Below, one piece after another: positions 17,842 to 25,834 of a stretch of DNA of 42,952 nt. How positions within the stretch are numbered: the first letter of the stretch is position 1; each line of letters begins with the position of its first letter. The notes beneath the pieces are model-generated. The model made no database searches. It saw only the letters and a list, made by a program, of their open reading frames with translations, and was not told where the DNA came from. Source of the DNA: an uncultured Alphaproteobacteria bacterium (GTDB lineage Bacteria; Pseudomonadota; Alphaproteobacteria; RF32; CAG-239); contig CALXPK010000002.1 of the NCBI GenBank assembly GCA_944390265.1, forward strand, positions 1-42,952, in the 5' to 3' direction. Made by a program: the position numbers and the translations under genes.

Positions 17842-18282
17842 ATGAAAGTTACAATTTTAGCCATTGGCAAATGCAAAAAAAATTCTCCCGAAGCGCAAAT
17901 TATTGCCGAATATGTCAAACGCTCAAGCTGGAATATTATCATTAAAGAAAAAGACAATTCCGACCAGGTCGATGAAGCCAAATTTTTGCAAGAAAATATT
18001 CCGCACGGAGCCAAGGTGGTTGTGCTGGATGAGCGCGGCGAAAATATGAAAAGTTTGGAACTTGCCGCCAAGATAGAGAATTGGCAGACAAACGGTGTTT
18101 CGGAAATTTGTTTTCTTATCGGCGGGGCGGACGGGCATTTGCAATCTACCCGCGATAAGGCTGACTTGTTGCTTTCTTTCGGCAAACTTACGTTACCGCA
18201 TATGCTGATGCGTGCCGTATTGGCAGAGCAAATTTATCGGATGCAGACCATCATCAATCATCATCCGTATCATCGGGAGTGA
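17842..18282 (+). CDS. rlmH: 23S rRNA pseudouridine-1915 N3-methyltransferase
   Basis: The 146-residue SPOUT methyltransferase methylates pseudouridine 1915 in helix 69 of 23S rRNA. Visible motifs are the start MKVTILAIGKCK, VVLDERGENMKS, the SAM-binding ICFLIGGADGH, and the family's closing ...AEQIYRMQTIINHHPYHRE. The length is slightly below the E. coli protein (155). It follows rsfS with one reversed gene between. Confidence 0.96.
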   Translation: MKVTILAIGKCKKNSPEAQIIAEYVKRSSWNIIIKEKDNSDQVDEAKFLQENIPHGAKVVVLDERGENMKSLELAAKIENWQTNGVSEICFLIGGADGHLQSTRDKADLLLSFGKLTLPHMLMRAVLAEQIYRMQTIINHHPYHRE

Positions 18283-18414
18283 CCGAATCGGAAAAATTTT
18301 TTCCGGAATTTATATCTTTGCGGAAATTTTTTGCAAAAAACAGTTTTTGGTTTATCAGAAATGGCTAATTTTGATTTTTTTTGTATAAAAAACGCAAATA
18401 TTTTTTAATTGTTG

Positions 18415-18443
18415 TTGAAAAATTAACTTTTTGCGCTTAAGTT
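18415..18443 (+). promoter_or_regulatory. Likely promoter of pal
   Basis: TTGAAA (18415-18420), a 17-bp spacer and TAAGTT (18438-18443) lie 57 bp before the pal start. This is the best -35/-10 pair in the 218-bp gap between rlmH and pal, which otherwise holds only AT-rich sequence and a weak GGAAAAATTTTTTCC palindrome at the end of rlmH. Confidence 0.5.
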
Positions 18444-18500
18444 ATGTCCTGTATTGATTGTTTAACAATTAAATATTAAACCCATATGGAGATTAATAAT

Positions 18501-18971
18501 ATGAAAAAACTGTTTAGTTTATTCTTTGCAATTGTTGCATTGTCTGGTTGTTCTTCTTTAGGCTTTGATGGCGGTTTGTTCGGTGGCGCTGAATGCGACA
18601 CTAAAGAAGCTCGCGATTTCATGGCTAATGCTGAAGACAGAGTTTTCTTTGCTTTCGATAGTTCTGCTATTTCCAGCGAAGCTGCCGAAGTTTTGGATGG
18701 TCAAGCAAAATGGTTGAAAGATCACAAAAAAGTTAACGTTATCGTTCAAGGTTACTGCGATGACAGAGGTACTCGTGAATACAACTTGGCTTTGGGTGAA
18801 CGTCGTGCCAATGCCGTTAAACAATACCTCATTTCTCAAGGCGTAGCTGCTGACAGAATTTCTACAATTTCTTACGGTAAAGAAAGACCGGCTGTTTTGG
18901 GCAACAACGAAGCTGCTTGGGCTCAAAACCGTCGTGCTGTAACTGTTGTTAAAGCTACTTCTGCTGAATAA
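18501..18971 (+). CDS. pal: Peptidoglycan-associated lipoprotein Pal
   Basis: A 156-residue outer-membrane lipoprotein that ties the outer membrane to peptidoglycan within the Tol-Pal system. The signal peptide ends in lipobox LSGC with lipidated Cys17. The OmpA-like domain follows: FAFDSS, the peptidoglycan-binding region VIVQGYCDDRGTREYNLALG, ERRANAVKQYL and NRRAVTVV. The ATG at 18501 gives the natural signal peptide and has GGAG upstream; the in-frame ATG at 18486 lies before that site. tolQRAB are not next to it. It has its own promoter and terminator. Confidence 0.96.
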   Translation: MKKLFSLFFAIVALSGCSSLGFDGGLFGGAECDTKEARDFMANAEDRVFFAFDSSAISSEAAEVLDGQAKWLKDHKKVNVIVQGYCDDRGTREYNLALGERRANAVKQYLISQGVAADRISTISYGKERPAVLGNNEAAWAQNRRAVTVVKATSAE

Positions 18972-18995
18972 TTTACAGTATTGCTGAATTTGATG

Positions 18996-19029
18996 AAAAA
19001 AACGTATCCTTATTTGGGATACGTTTTTT
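18996..19029 (+). terminator. Terminator after pal
   Basis: The stem AAAAAAACGTATCC/GGATACGTTTTTTT is followed by more T residues. Confidence 0.85.
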
Positions 19030-19101
19030 TTATTGCTTGAGATTATTGATAAATTGTTTTAACCTGTTGTTCAAAGTTAGTTTTTTATATTTGAGGGAAT
19101 C

Positions 19102-19956
19102 ATGAAGTTTAGCAAATTAATCGTTTTATCATTTTCGGCATGTTTACTTTGTTCCACGGCGCAAGCCCAACAGTTTGGAGCTTTGGAAGCAGAGGTTGAG
19201 GCCTTGAGAGAAGATGTTTTGGCTTTGCAACGTCAGGCTTATCGCGCACAAAATGATGATTTGTCCGGTCCGGTTTCCGGCTCTGATATGGCCGTGCGGG
19301 TGGGCGAGATGGATGAAAATATGCGCAAAATTAACGGCCGCTTGGATGAGATTGAATATAAGCTCAAAACCATGAATGACCGTATTGATATGATTAATCG
19401 TGATGTGGATGTCCGAATCTCCATGATTGAAGGCAAACCGATAAAAGCAAGCGGTGCGGGAATCCAAGCTCCAAAAGAAAAATTTGCGCCTAAAGTGGCT
19501 GACAATGCGCCAAAGTCTTTGCTCGGCGCTGAAATTGATACCGGGTCAGATGTGCCGGCGGTTCCAACCAAAACCGCTGATGAAATTTATAAGCAAGGTT
19601 TGGAATATCTTAAAGCCAAAAATTATGACAAAGCCGAAGGTTCTTTTGACTCGGTTTTGCGTCGCTTCCCGCAAGATAAGCTGGCCGGAAATGCCCAATT
19701 TTGGCTTGGCGAGGTTTATTATTCTCAAGGCAAATATAAAGATGCGGCCGTGGCTTTTGGCAAGGTTTATAAAAACTATAAAGACGGGCCCAAAGGTGCC
19801 GATGGCTTGCTCAAACTCGGTATGAGCATGAGCGAACTTAAAAACAAAGATGCGGCTTGTGAGGCTTTCATGAACATGAAACAAGAGTTCCCGAAAGCAG
19901 AAGAGCGTATTGCCAAAAAAGCGGCTGAAGAAGCCAAAAAACTTGGTTGCAAATAG
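19102..19956 (+). CDS. cpoB: Cell division coordinator CpoB (YbgF)
   Basis: A 284-residue periplasmic protein that links peptidoglycan synthesis to outer-membrane constriction. There is a signal peptide ending AQA (residues 1-22). A coiled coil follows (about 25-110, with LEAEVEALREDVLALQRQA), then a flexible linker, then TPR repeats from about 155 to the end (YKQGLEYLKAKNYDKAEGSF, FWLGEVYYSQGKYKDAAVAF). The family usually follows pal, as it does here. GAGGG lies 8 nt before the ATG. Confidence 0.94.
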   Translation: MKFSKLIVLSFSACLLCSTAQAQQFGALEAEVEALREDVLALQRQAYRAQNDDLSGPVSGSDMAVRVGEMDENMRKINGRLDEIEYKLKTMNDRIDMINRDVDVRISMIEGKPIKASGAGIQAPKEKFAPKVADNAPKSLLGAEIDTGSDVPAVPTKTADEIYKQGLEYLKAKNYDKAEGSFDSVLRRFPQDKLAGNAQFWLGEVYYSQGKYKDAAVAFGKVYKNYKDGPKGADGLLKLGMSMSELKNKDAACEAFMNMKQEFPKAEERIAKKAAEEAKKLGCK

Positions 19957-19971
19957 GGAAGACATTTTCTC

Positions 19972-21054
19972 TTGATTAAAGAATTTTTAGAAAAATATGG
20001 TTTGTCCGAGGTCAAAGAGTTTGCCATTGCCGTTTCCGGCGGGGCAGACTCTTTGGCTTTGGCCTTGATGATGCAAGAAGAATTGGCGCCCCTTGGCAAG
20101 AAAATCGTGGCGCTGACGGTTGACCATAAATTGCGTCCAGAATCCACCGATGAGGCTTTTTATGTCGGGCGGATTATGAAAGCCTATCAGATTGAACATC
20201 ATATTTTGACCTGGAACGGCGAAAAGCCCCAAAACGGCGTGGAAGAAGCGGCCAGAGAAGCGCGTTATCACCTGCTGGCCGAGTGGTGCCAAGAACATGA
20301 TGTCAAAGTTGTGGCGGTTGCGCATCAAGCGCTTGACCAAGCCGAAACTTTTTTTATGCGGTTGCAACGCGGCAGCGGGCTGGATGGTTTGTGCGGCATG
20401 CGTGCGGTGTCTCAACGCGGCGGCTTAACTCTTATTCGTCCGTTCCTGTCAATTATGCCCGAAGATTTGAAAAAATATCTCTACAACCGCCAAATTGAAT
20501 GGGTGGAAGATCCCTCCAATCAGTGTGATGATTTTTTGCGGGTACGGGTGCGTAAGTTTATGCCGCAAATTGAAGAAAATTTGGGCATCACCCCTTTGCG
20601 CTTGGTTGAGACGATGAAGGTGTTGCAATCGACCTTGGAATATGTGCAATATCGGGTTCAGCAATATATCAAAAATCATGTGCGTTTTTGGGACGGAGCC
20701 GGAGTTTCTTTCTCGGAAAAAAATTTGGGCGAATTGCACGAAGAACTGTTGTTTCGGGTCTTGGGGACTTTGCTTTATCAACAAGGCAAAGCCAAATATA
20801 AACCCGAATCTGCCGAACTGCACCGGTTGATGATGCGTTTGAGAGAAGCCGACTTTGTGGCTTGCACTTTGGGAGGATGTGAAATCATCAAAAAATATGG
20901 GCAGATTTGGATTGTGCCGGAGCTCAAAATCAAAAACAAACCCTCCAAAAAAGATTGGGAAGATTTTTGCAATTTGCACCCCAAATATAAGAAACTGAAG
21001 ATACCTTATAAATTGCGATTGTCTTTGCTGAAATTAAACCCTATATATAAATAA
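19972..21054 (+). CDS. tilS: tRNA(Ile)-lysidine synthetase
   Basis: TilS converts C34 of the CAU-anticodon tRNA-Ile to lysidine so that it reads AUA. The N-terminal PP-loop ATP site is AVSGGADS (Ser22-Ser27). VDHKLRPES and VAVAHQALDQAETFFMRLQRGSG follow, the latter being the family's HxxxDQxET motif. The C-terminal part is short, so at 360 residues it lacks the full E. coli-type extra domain. The likely start is TTG, 15 nt after the cpoB stop and preceded by AGGGAAGA. The order pal-cpoB-tilS-ftsH is typical of Alphaproteobacteria. Confidence 0.95.
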   Translation: MIKEFLEKYGLSEVKEFAIAVSGGADSLALALMMQEELAPLGKKIVALTVDHKLRPESTDEAFYVGRIMKAYQIEHHILTWNGEKPQNGVEEAAREARYHLLAEWCQEHDVKVVAVAHQALDQAETFFMRLQRGSGLDGLCGMRAVSQRGGLTLIRPFLSIMPEDLKKYLYNRQIEWVEDPSNQCDDFLRVRVRKFMPQIEENLGITPLRLVETMKVLQSTLEYVQYRVQQYIKNHVRFWDGAGVSFSEKNLGELHEELLFRVLGTLLYQQGKAKYKPESAELHRLMMRLREADFVACTLGGCEIIKKYGQIWIVPELKIKNKPSKKDWEDFCNLHPKYKKLKIPYKLRLSLLKLNPIYK

Positions 21055-21080
21055 GTTGTGTTAAAAAGTAAGGAAAAAAG

Positions 21081-22946
21081 ATGAGAACGGGAAAAAGTAT
21101 AATCATCTGGTTGGTGGCTTTTATTGCCTTGTCTACCGTTTTGAATATGTTTAACGGCAATGCGCAAAAAGCCGGATATCAAAAGATAGCCTTTTCTGAC
21201 TTTATGAACGAGGTTGATGCCAAGCGCATGGCCGAGGTCAAAATTGCCGGACCGGATGTGACCGGTACAACCGTTGACGGGCAAAAGTTGGTGACCTATG
21301 CGCCTTATGACCCGACCATGGTGGAAACCATTCGTAGTAGCGGCGCCAAAGTAACGGCCGCTCCACAAGATAATTCTTCCGACACCTTCTGGGGCGTTTT
21401 TGTTTCTTGGTTTCCGATGATTTTGCTGGTGGGCGTATGGATTTATTTTATGCGCCAGGCCAACTCCGGCAACAACAAAGCCATGAGTTTCGGAAAATCT
21501 CGTGCGCGTTTGATTGAGAACAACAAAAAAGTGACTTTTGATGATGTGGCCGGTTGTGACGAATCTAAACAAGAATTGGAAGAAGTGGTCGACTTTTTGA
21601 AAGAACCGGAAAAATTCCAGCGTTTGGGCGGCAAAATTCCCAAGGGTGTTTTGCTTGTGGGCCCTCCGGGCACCGGTAAAACTTTGCTGGCCAAAGCCGT
21701 GGCCGGCGAGGCCAATGTGCCGTTCTTTTCCATCTCGGGTTCTGACTTTGTCGAGATGTTTGTCGGCGTGGGTGCTTCTCGTGTGCGTGATATGTTTGCG
21801 CAAGCCAAGAAAAATGCACCTTGCTTATTGTTTATTGATGAGATTGATGCCGTCGGTCGCCATCGTGGTGCCGGTTTGGGCGGCGGAAACGATGAACGCG
21901 AGCAAACCCTGAACCAACTTTTGGTCGAGATGGATGGTTTTGACGAGAATGAAAATGTGATTTTGATTGCCGCGACCAACCGTCCCGATGTTTTGGATCC
22001 GGCTTTGCTACGTCCGGGACGTTTTGATAGACAGGTTACGGTTTCCAATCCTGATGTGCGCGGTCGTGAGGCCATTTTGAAAGTTCATGTGCGCAAGGTG
22101 CCGCTGGCCAAAGATGTCGATTTGATGGTGGTGGCGCGTGGAACGCCTGGGTTCTCGGGTGCCGAACTGGCCAACCTTGTAAATGAGGCGGCTTTGATTG
22201 CGGCACGTAAGAACAAGCGCAAAGTGACTTCGGCTGATTTTGACGAGGCCAAAGATAAGGTTTTGATGGGTAATGAGCGCAAATCCGTGGCAATGGATGA
22301 GAAAGAAAAGCGCAACACTGCTTATCATGAAGCCGGACATGCCATTTGCACGCTTCACGTTCCGGAAGCCGACCCCATTCACAAAGCAACGATTATTCCG
22401 AGAGGACGCGCTTTGGGTATGGTGCAACAACTGCCGGAAAAAGACCAATATTCTTATTCTCGCGCCAAAATGCATTCAACCCTCACGATTATGATGGGCG
22501 GACGCGTGGCCGAAGAGCTGAAGTTTGGTTATGATGCGGTGACATCCGGTGCATCTTCGGATATTTCCGCGGCTACTAACCTGGCTCGCTCGATGGTGAT
22601 GGAATGGGGTATGAGCGATAAGCTCGGCCCAATCCGCTATTCGGAAAACTCCAATGAAGTCTTTTTGGGTAAATCCGTCACGCAAAACCAAAATATGAGT
22701 GAAGAAACCTCGGCTCTGGTGGATGAAGAAATTAAAGCCTTTGTCAATCAAGGCTATGAAAATGCCAAGAAGATTTTGACCGAACATCGCGAAGATTGGG
22801 AAAAATTGGCTGAGGCTTTGATGGAATATGAAACCTTGACCGGTGAAGAAATCAACGATTTGTTGGCCGGAAAACCGATTGATAAAACCAAAGATGAGCC
22901 GGTGCCGGAAGAAAAACGTGTTCATTCTTCCGTGCCGGAGGTATAA
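21081..22946 (+). CDS. ftsH: ATP-dependent zinc metalloprotease FtsH
   Basis: A 621-residue inner-membrane AAA+ protease that degrades membrane proteins and short-lived regulators. A first membrane segment spans about residues 7-24, a periplasmic domain follows, and a second segment lies near 107-125. The AAA domain has Walker A GPPGTGKT (194-201), Walker [11 protein letters not shown] and the second region of homology [20 protein letters not shown]. The protease motif is HEAGH (416-420). AAGGA precedes the ATG. It lies 26 nt after tilS, as in most Alphaproteobacteria. Confidence 0.98.
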   Translation: MRTGKSIIIWLVAFIALSTVLNMFNGNAQKAGYQKIAFSDFMNEVDAKRMAEVKIAGPDVTGTTVDGQKLVTYAPYDPTMVETIRSSGAKVTAAPQDNSSDTFWGVFVSWFPMILLVGVWIYFMRQANSGNNKAMSFGKSRARLIENNKKVTFDDVAGCDESKQELEEVVDFLKEPEKFQRLGGKIPKGVLLVGPPGTGKTLLAKAVAGEANVPFFSISGSDFVEMFVGVGASRVRDMFAQAKKNAPCLLFIDEIDAVGRHRGAGLGGGNDEREQTLNQLLVEMDGFDENENVILIAATNRPDVLDPALLRPGRFDRQVTVSNPDVRGREAILKVHVRKVPLAKDVDLMVVARGTPGFSGAELANLVNEAALIAARKNKRKVTSADFDEAKDKVLMGNERKSVAMDEKEKRNTAYHEAGHAICTLHVPEADPIHKATIIPRGRALGMVQQLPEKDQYSYSRAKMHSTLTIMMGGRVAEELKFGYDAVTSGASSDISAATNLARSMVMEWGMSDKLGPIRYSENSNEVFLGKSVTQNQNMSEETSALVDEEIKAFVNQGYENAKKILTEHREDWEKLAEALMEYETLTGEEINDLLAGKPIDKTKDEPVPEEKRVHSSVPEV

Positions 22947-22964
22947 CAAATACGGCGTATTTGA

Positions 22965-23108
22965 CAAGCTGAAGCCAGCTTGACCGCCAAAGTTAGATTG
23001 TCTTTTGACAGTGTCCGAAAGCCATGATGCTGTCAACCTGCAAGGTGGTGTTTTTAGGAAAAAGAGCAAGGAAAATCCTTGCTCTTTTTTTGTGCTTGTT
23101 TGAAGGTG
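22965..23108 (+). repeat. Repeat module copy 1 (144 nt) ending in a terminator
   Basis: This module is homologous to the one at 23779-23923. The first 36 nt (22965-23000) are identical in both copies and begin with the hairpin CAAGCT-GAAGCC-AGCTTG. The last 49 nt (23060-23108) differ by one base and contain a 13-bp terminator stem plus seven T. The central 59 nt align with a one-base shift but are much diverged. It begins 18 nt after the ftsH stop, so it may act as the ftsH terminator, encode a small RNA, or be a mobile repeat. No coding gene lies in 22947-23277. Confidence 0.7.
23060..23091 (+). terminator. Terminator inside repeat copy 1
   Basis: The stem AAAAGAGCAAGGA/TCCTTGCTCTTTT (13 bp, loop AAA) is followed by a T-run. 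It probably ends ftsH transcription or a module transcript. Confidence 0.85.
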
Positions 23109-23277
23109 AAAAATGTGGTACTATGTAAATGTTAAATAAGTTTTTTGTTCTATTATTCTGCAGACAGTTTTTCATATTTCTTTCTTTTTTAGAGGAAAAT
23201 GATTAATTCAGATTAATGGAACTTTTTGTTATACAGAGGGACAATAGTCTGGTTGCTTCCTTTAAAAAATTAGGATT

Positions 23278-23718
23278 ATGAAAAAAATATTTTTGTTGTT
23301 TGTTCTTGTGGTAACAACTATGAATATGGCAGCACAAAATGCAGCCGTAATTGATGAACAAGAATTAAATGAAACCCTTGCGGAAGTGGAAGATTACTTT
23401 CGTCAAGATTTTCTTTACGCCTCATCTGATGAGGCAACAATGCTGAAGTCTTCGGACTTTTGTATTGTATATGTGGTGCGCAATGGTGTGCCACATAGGG
23501 TTTATTTTAATTTTTTAAAGAAGGATGGAAAAGTCCTTCATTTTTTGATAAGCCCGCATACAGATTACGCCCGCACGATTGAAACGGCTGCAGGAATATA
23601 TTGTCTGAAGGTTTCAATAAGCGGAGTAAATATTTCTCGTCAGAATCTTGACCTTTCCATAGGTCAATATGGCGGAATAAGCATTAAAGGCGACAAAATC
23701 TCTTGTGAGAAGTTGTAA
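23278..23718 (+). CDS. Small secreted protein, function unknown
   Basis: The 146-residue protein has a clear signal peptide (KKIFLLFVLVVTTMNMAAQ). The mature domain has mixed alpha/beta character: DEQELNETLAEVEDYFRQDF, then strands such as FCIVYVVRNG and RVYFNFLK. Two Cys residues (ADFC-like SSDFC and GIYC) plus one near the C-terminus (ISCEKL) may allow a disulfide. No family is recognised. The ribosome site is weak (AGGAT close to the ATG). The gene has its own terminator and lies between copies 1 and 2 of the repeat module, so it looks like an inserted cassette. Confidence 0.72.
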   Translation: MKKIFLLFVLVVTTMNMAAQNAAVIDEQELNETLAEVEDYFRQDFLYASSDEATMLKSSDFCIVYVVRNGVPHRVYFNFLKKDGKVLHFLISPHTDYARTIETAAGIYCLKVSISGVNISRQNLDLSIGQYGGISIKGDKISCEKL

Positions 23719-23730
23719 CCTAATTCTAAA

Positions 23731-23778
23731 AAAAATCCTCACTCTGTTGGTTTGACCAGAGTGGGGATTTTCCTTTTT
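23731..23778 (+). terminator. Terminator after the secreted-protein gene
   Basis: The stem AAAATCCTCACTCTG pairs with CAGAGTGGGGATTTT (15 bp, one G-T pair) and is followed by CCTTTTT. It directly precedes repeat copy 2. Confidence 0.8.
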
Positions 23779-23923
23779 CAAGCTGAAGCCAGCTTGACCG
23801 CCAAAGTTAGATTGTGGCAAAGGCAGGGGCTGGAAACCGCGATGCCGTTAGTGAACAATGCAGAGCATTAAAAGAAAAGAGCAAGGTAAATCCTTGCTCT
23901 TTTTTTGTGCTTGTTTGAAGGTG
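23779..23923 (+). repeat. Repeat module copy 2 (145 nt) ending in a terminator
   Basis: Its 5' 36 nt (23779-23814) are identical to copy 1 and its 3' 49 nt (23875-23923) are nearly so. These include the terminator stem AAAAGAGCAAGG/CCTTGCTCTTTT and the trailing TGTGCTTGTTTGAAGGTG. The middle 60 nt are related to copy 1 but diverged. Sequences outside the module differ, so this is a dispersed unit and not a longer segmental duplication. In 23719-24085 I see only this module, the preceding terminator and two palindromic repeats. Confidence 0.7.
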
Positions 23924-23936
23924 TGCCGAATATTAA

Positions 23937-23962
23937 AGATCCTGAAACAAGTTCAGGATGAC
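23937..23962 (+). repeat. REP-like palindrome R1
   Basis: A 26-nt repeat with core CCTGAAACAAGTTCAGG. It starts AGAT and ends ATGAC. Similar palindromes are scattered through many bacterial genomes. It forms an inverted pair with R2, 94 nt away. Confidence 0.85.
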
Positions 23963-24056
23963 AATAGGGTAATAGCGTATTTATGATGACATAGTAATGA
24001 TATGGTGTTTTTGATTATATTTTCTTTTTATCTATAATGCTGAATATCTCTCTATC

Positions 24057-24082
24057 GTCACCCTGAACTTGTTTCAGGGTCT
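24057..24082 (-). repeat. REP-like palindrome R2 (inverted)
   Basis: The same 26-nt unit in the opposite orientation, starting GTCA with core CCTGAACTTGTTTCAGG and ending TCT. The two changed arm bases keep the stem paired (ACCC...GGGT instead of ATCC...GGAT). It ends 3 nt before the stop codon of the GIY-YIG gene. Confidence 0.85.
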
Positions 24083-24085
24083 CTT

Positions 24086-24379
24086 TTATTTGGTTATCTG
24101 CTCATACAAATCATTAAATTCAGGATTGTTTTCTTTTATAAGTTTTATTTTCCAATCTCGATGCCAGTTTTTTAGTTGTTTTTCTCTAGTTATGGCTTGT
24201 CCTATATCTTCATATGTTTCAAAATATACCAATTTGTTTACATTGTATTTTTGAGTAAATCCAGCAATGATTTTTTCTTTATGCTCATATATTCTGCGGA
24301 TTAAATCATTCGTAACACCAATATATAAAACATTGTTGGTATTATTGCTTAGAATATATACATATCCTTTTTTACTCAT
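24086..24379 (-). CDS. Small GIY-YIG nuclease-domain protein (UPF0213/COG2827-like)
   Basis: The 97-residue protein is one GIY-YIG domain. It has GYVYIL (the GIY position), YIGVTNDLIRRIYEH (YIG followed by the catalytic Arg) and YETYEDIGQAITREKQLKNWHRDWKIKLI with the metal-binding Glu and the family's conserved KQLKxW stretch. Such proteins are stand-alone, and their cellular role is poorly known. The gene is tightly framed by inverted copies of the 26-nt palindrome (R2 3 nt beyond the stop, R3 20 nt before the start). No other gene shares its transcript. The association with repeats suggests a selfish or domesticated unit. Confidence 0.9.
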   Translation of the reverse strand: MSKKGYVYILSNNTNNVLYIGVTNDLIRRIYEHKEKIIAGFTQKYNVNKLVYFETYEDIGQAITREKQLKNWHRDWKIKLIKENNPEFNDLYEQITK

Positions 24380-24398
24380 AATATCTCTTTTATTTTAA

Positions 24399-24424
24399 AG
24401 ATCCTGAAACAAGTTCAGGATGAC
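24399..24424 (+). repeat. REP-like palindrome R3
   Basis: Identical over 26 nt to R1. It is inverted relative to R2 and lies on the other side of the GIY-YIG gene, so R2 and R3 look like terminal inverted repeats of a unit of about 370 bp. Confidence 0.85.
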
Positions 24425-24438
24425 AGTAAATATTATCA

Positions 24439-24464
24439 AGATCTTGAAACAAGTTCAGGATGAC
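24439..24464 (+). repeat. REP-like palindrome R4
   Basis: A fourth 26-nt copy with one change (AGATCTTG instead of AGATCCTG), in the same orientation as R3 and 14 nt from it. Confidence 0.85.
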
Positions 24465-24499
24465 AGGTTGAAGCCAGTTTGACGGCAAAAGTCAGACTG
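24464..24499 (+). repeat. Partial third copy of the 36-nt repeat head
   Basis: This matches the 36-nt head of the modules at 22965 and 23779 at roughly 29 of 36 positions. The hairpin persists through G-T pairs (CAGGTT/AGTTTG). Within the frame reading EASLTAKVRL all five differences from copies 1 and 2 are in third codon positions and are silent. It touches R4 and ends 10 nt before the ispA stop codon. Confidence 0.6.
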
Positions 24500-24509
24500 C
24501 CTTTCTTCT

Positions 24510-25412
24510 TTAATTCTGTCTTTCGATGATAAAGTCGGCCAGGTCTTGCAAGGTTTGGGCTTTGGTACCAAAAATCGCAATGCTTGCTTTGGCTTCTTTA
24601 ATTAAGTCATGCGCAATTTCTTTGGCTTTATCCAAGCCATAGATACTAACGAAAGTGGCTTTGCCTTGTGCCTCATCTTTTTGCAGTTTTTTGCCCATTA
24701 ATTCTTGATTGCCCTCAACATCCAAAATGTCATCGGCAATTTGGAAAGCCAAACCAATCTTTCTGGCATAATTGACAATCGCCAATCTTTCTTCCATATC
24801 GGCTTTGCCCAAAACAGCACCGGCTTCGCAGGCATAGCGAATCAAACGGCCGGTTTTCATTTCTTCAATATGCAAAATCAATTTTTCATTATTTTCTTCT
24901 TTGGACGCGGTTTCGGCATATAAATCCAGCATTTGTCCGGCTACCATGCCGTTATAAGCTCCGGCCGCGTTGGCCAGCAAGTTAATGAGCTCGCAACGGA
25001 TGTTTGCATCAATATTCAAGGTTTTGTGGCTCAAAAGCTCAAAGGCTTGAGTCAACAAACCATCTCCGGCCAAGACGGCGGTCGCTTCATCAAAAGCCTT
25101 GTGGCAGGTGGGTTTGCCGCGACGCAGGTCATCATTGTCCATGGCCGGTAAATCATCATGGATGAGCGAGTAGGAGTGCAACATCTCTAATGAGGCGCCA
25201 ACCATAGCCGCTGTCGGGTAGGTGGGAACATCATATAGTTTGGCGGTTTCACAAACCAAAAACGGACGCAAACGCTTGCCGCCGTTCATGACCGAATATT
25301 TCATCGCTTCTACCACACGCTTTTCCGGTCCGCTCGGAAGCGGAAATTGGTTTTCAAGATGCGTATTAAATTCTTGTGAGAAGGTTTTGAGCTTTTGTTT
25401 GATGTCTGACAT
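24510..25412 (-). CDS. ispA: Farnesyl diphosphate synthase (short-chain polyprenyl synthase)
   Basis: The 300-residue enzyme condenses IPP with DMAPP/GPP to farnesyl diphosphate. The first Asp-rich motif is DDLPAMDNDDLRRGKPT and the second is FQIADDILDVEG. NGGKRLRPFLV carries the IPP-binding residues and QGKATFVSIYG is typical of the family. The start ATG overlaps the xseB stop (TAATG), so the two are translationally coupled, as in many Proteobacteria. dxs, which often follows, is not here. Confidence 0.95.
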   Translation of the reverse strand: MSDIKQKLKTFSQEFNTHLENQFPLPSGPEKRVVEAMKYSVMNGGKRLRPFLVCETAKLYDVPTYPTAAMVGASLEMLHSYSLIHDDLPAMDNDDLRRGKPTCHKAFDEATAVLAGDGLLTQAFELLSHKTLNIDANIRCELINLLANAAGAYNGMVAGQMLDLYAETASKEENNEKLILHIEEMKTGRLIRYACEAGAVLGKADMEERLAIVNYARKIGLAFQIADDILDVEGNQELMGKKLQKDEAQGKATFVSIYGLDKAKEIAHDLIKEAKASIAIFGTKAQTLQDLADFIIERQN

Positions 25413-25657
25413 TATTCTTCTACCTTATCTAACGGAGTGGTGGAAATTTCGCCATTAGGCGCAATTTCAATTTTTTCAATTTTTAACTGAGCGTCTTTGA
25501 GCTTTTTTTCGCAAAGTTGCTTCAAAGCAACGGCTTTTTCATAGGCTTTGACGGCATCGTCCAATTTGATGCGGCCGCTTTCCAGCTCGCGCACAATGTT
25601 TTCCAGCTGAATGAGCGCGTCTTCAAAGCTCAGATTTTTTATATCATTTTCAGGCAT
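25412..25657 (-). CDS. xseB: Exodeoxyribonuclease VII small subunit
   Basis: An 81-residue helical protein with the family motif LSFEDALIQLENIVRELESGRIKLDDAVKAYEKAVALKQLCEKKL. XseB binds the XseA large subunit to form the single-strand exonuclease. The ATG at 25657 has AAGGAG 6 nt upstream; an in-frame TTG six codons earlier is less likely. The stop overlaps the ispA start. Confidence 0.94.
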   Translation of the reverse strand: MPENDIKNLSFEDALIQLENIVRELESGRIKLDDAVKAYEKAVALKQLCEKKLKDAQLKIEKIEIAPNGEISTTPLDKVEE

Positions 25658-25834
25658 GTTTTTCTCCTTTTTCAATTTGCTCTCATCATAATCTACTTAT
25701 TTTGGATTGGCAATTTAAAAGTAAAACTATCGGCTATGTATTTAAGTTTATATAACAATTAGTTTGCCTAGAACTGGGCAAGTGTTTCAATTTATGCTAA
25801 ATTAAGTTGTAATTATATATATCAGGAGGTGTAT

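Noticed and set aside
22961..22997. TTGACA at 22961 as a promoter driving the first repeat module.
   Set aside because: No -10 element lies at a suitable spacing (the nearest is about 25 bp away).
22990..23000. GTTAGAT in the 36-nt repeat head resembles an integron attC core site (GTTRRRY).
   Set aside because: No matching inverse core (RYYYAAC) with a long imperfect palindrome is found in any copy, the third copy lacks the motif, and no integron integrase is present.
23937..24464. A CRISPR array made of the 26-nt repeats.
   Set aside because: Only four copies with unequal spacing (94, 316 and 14 nt), mixed orientation and a gene in between; no cas genes.
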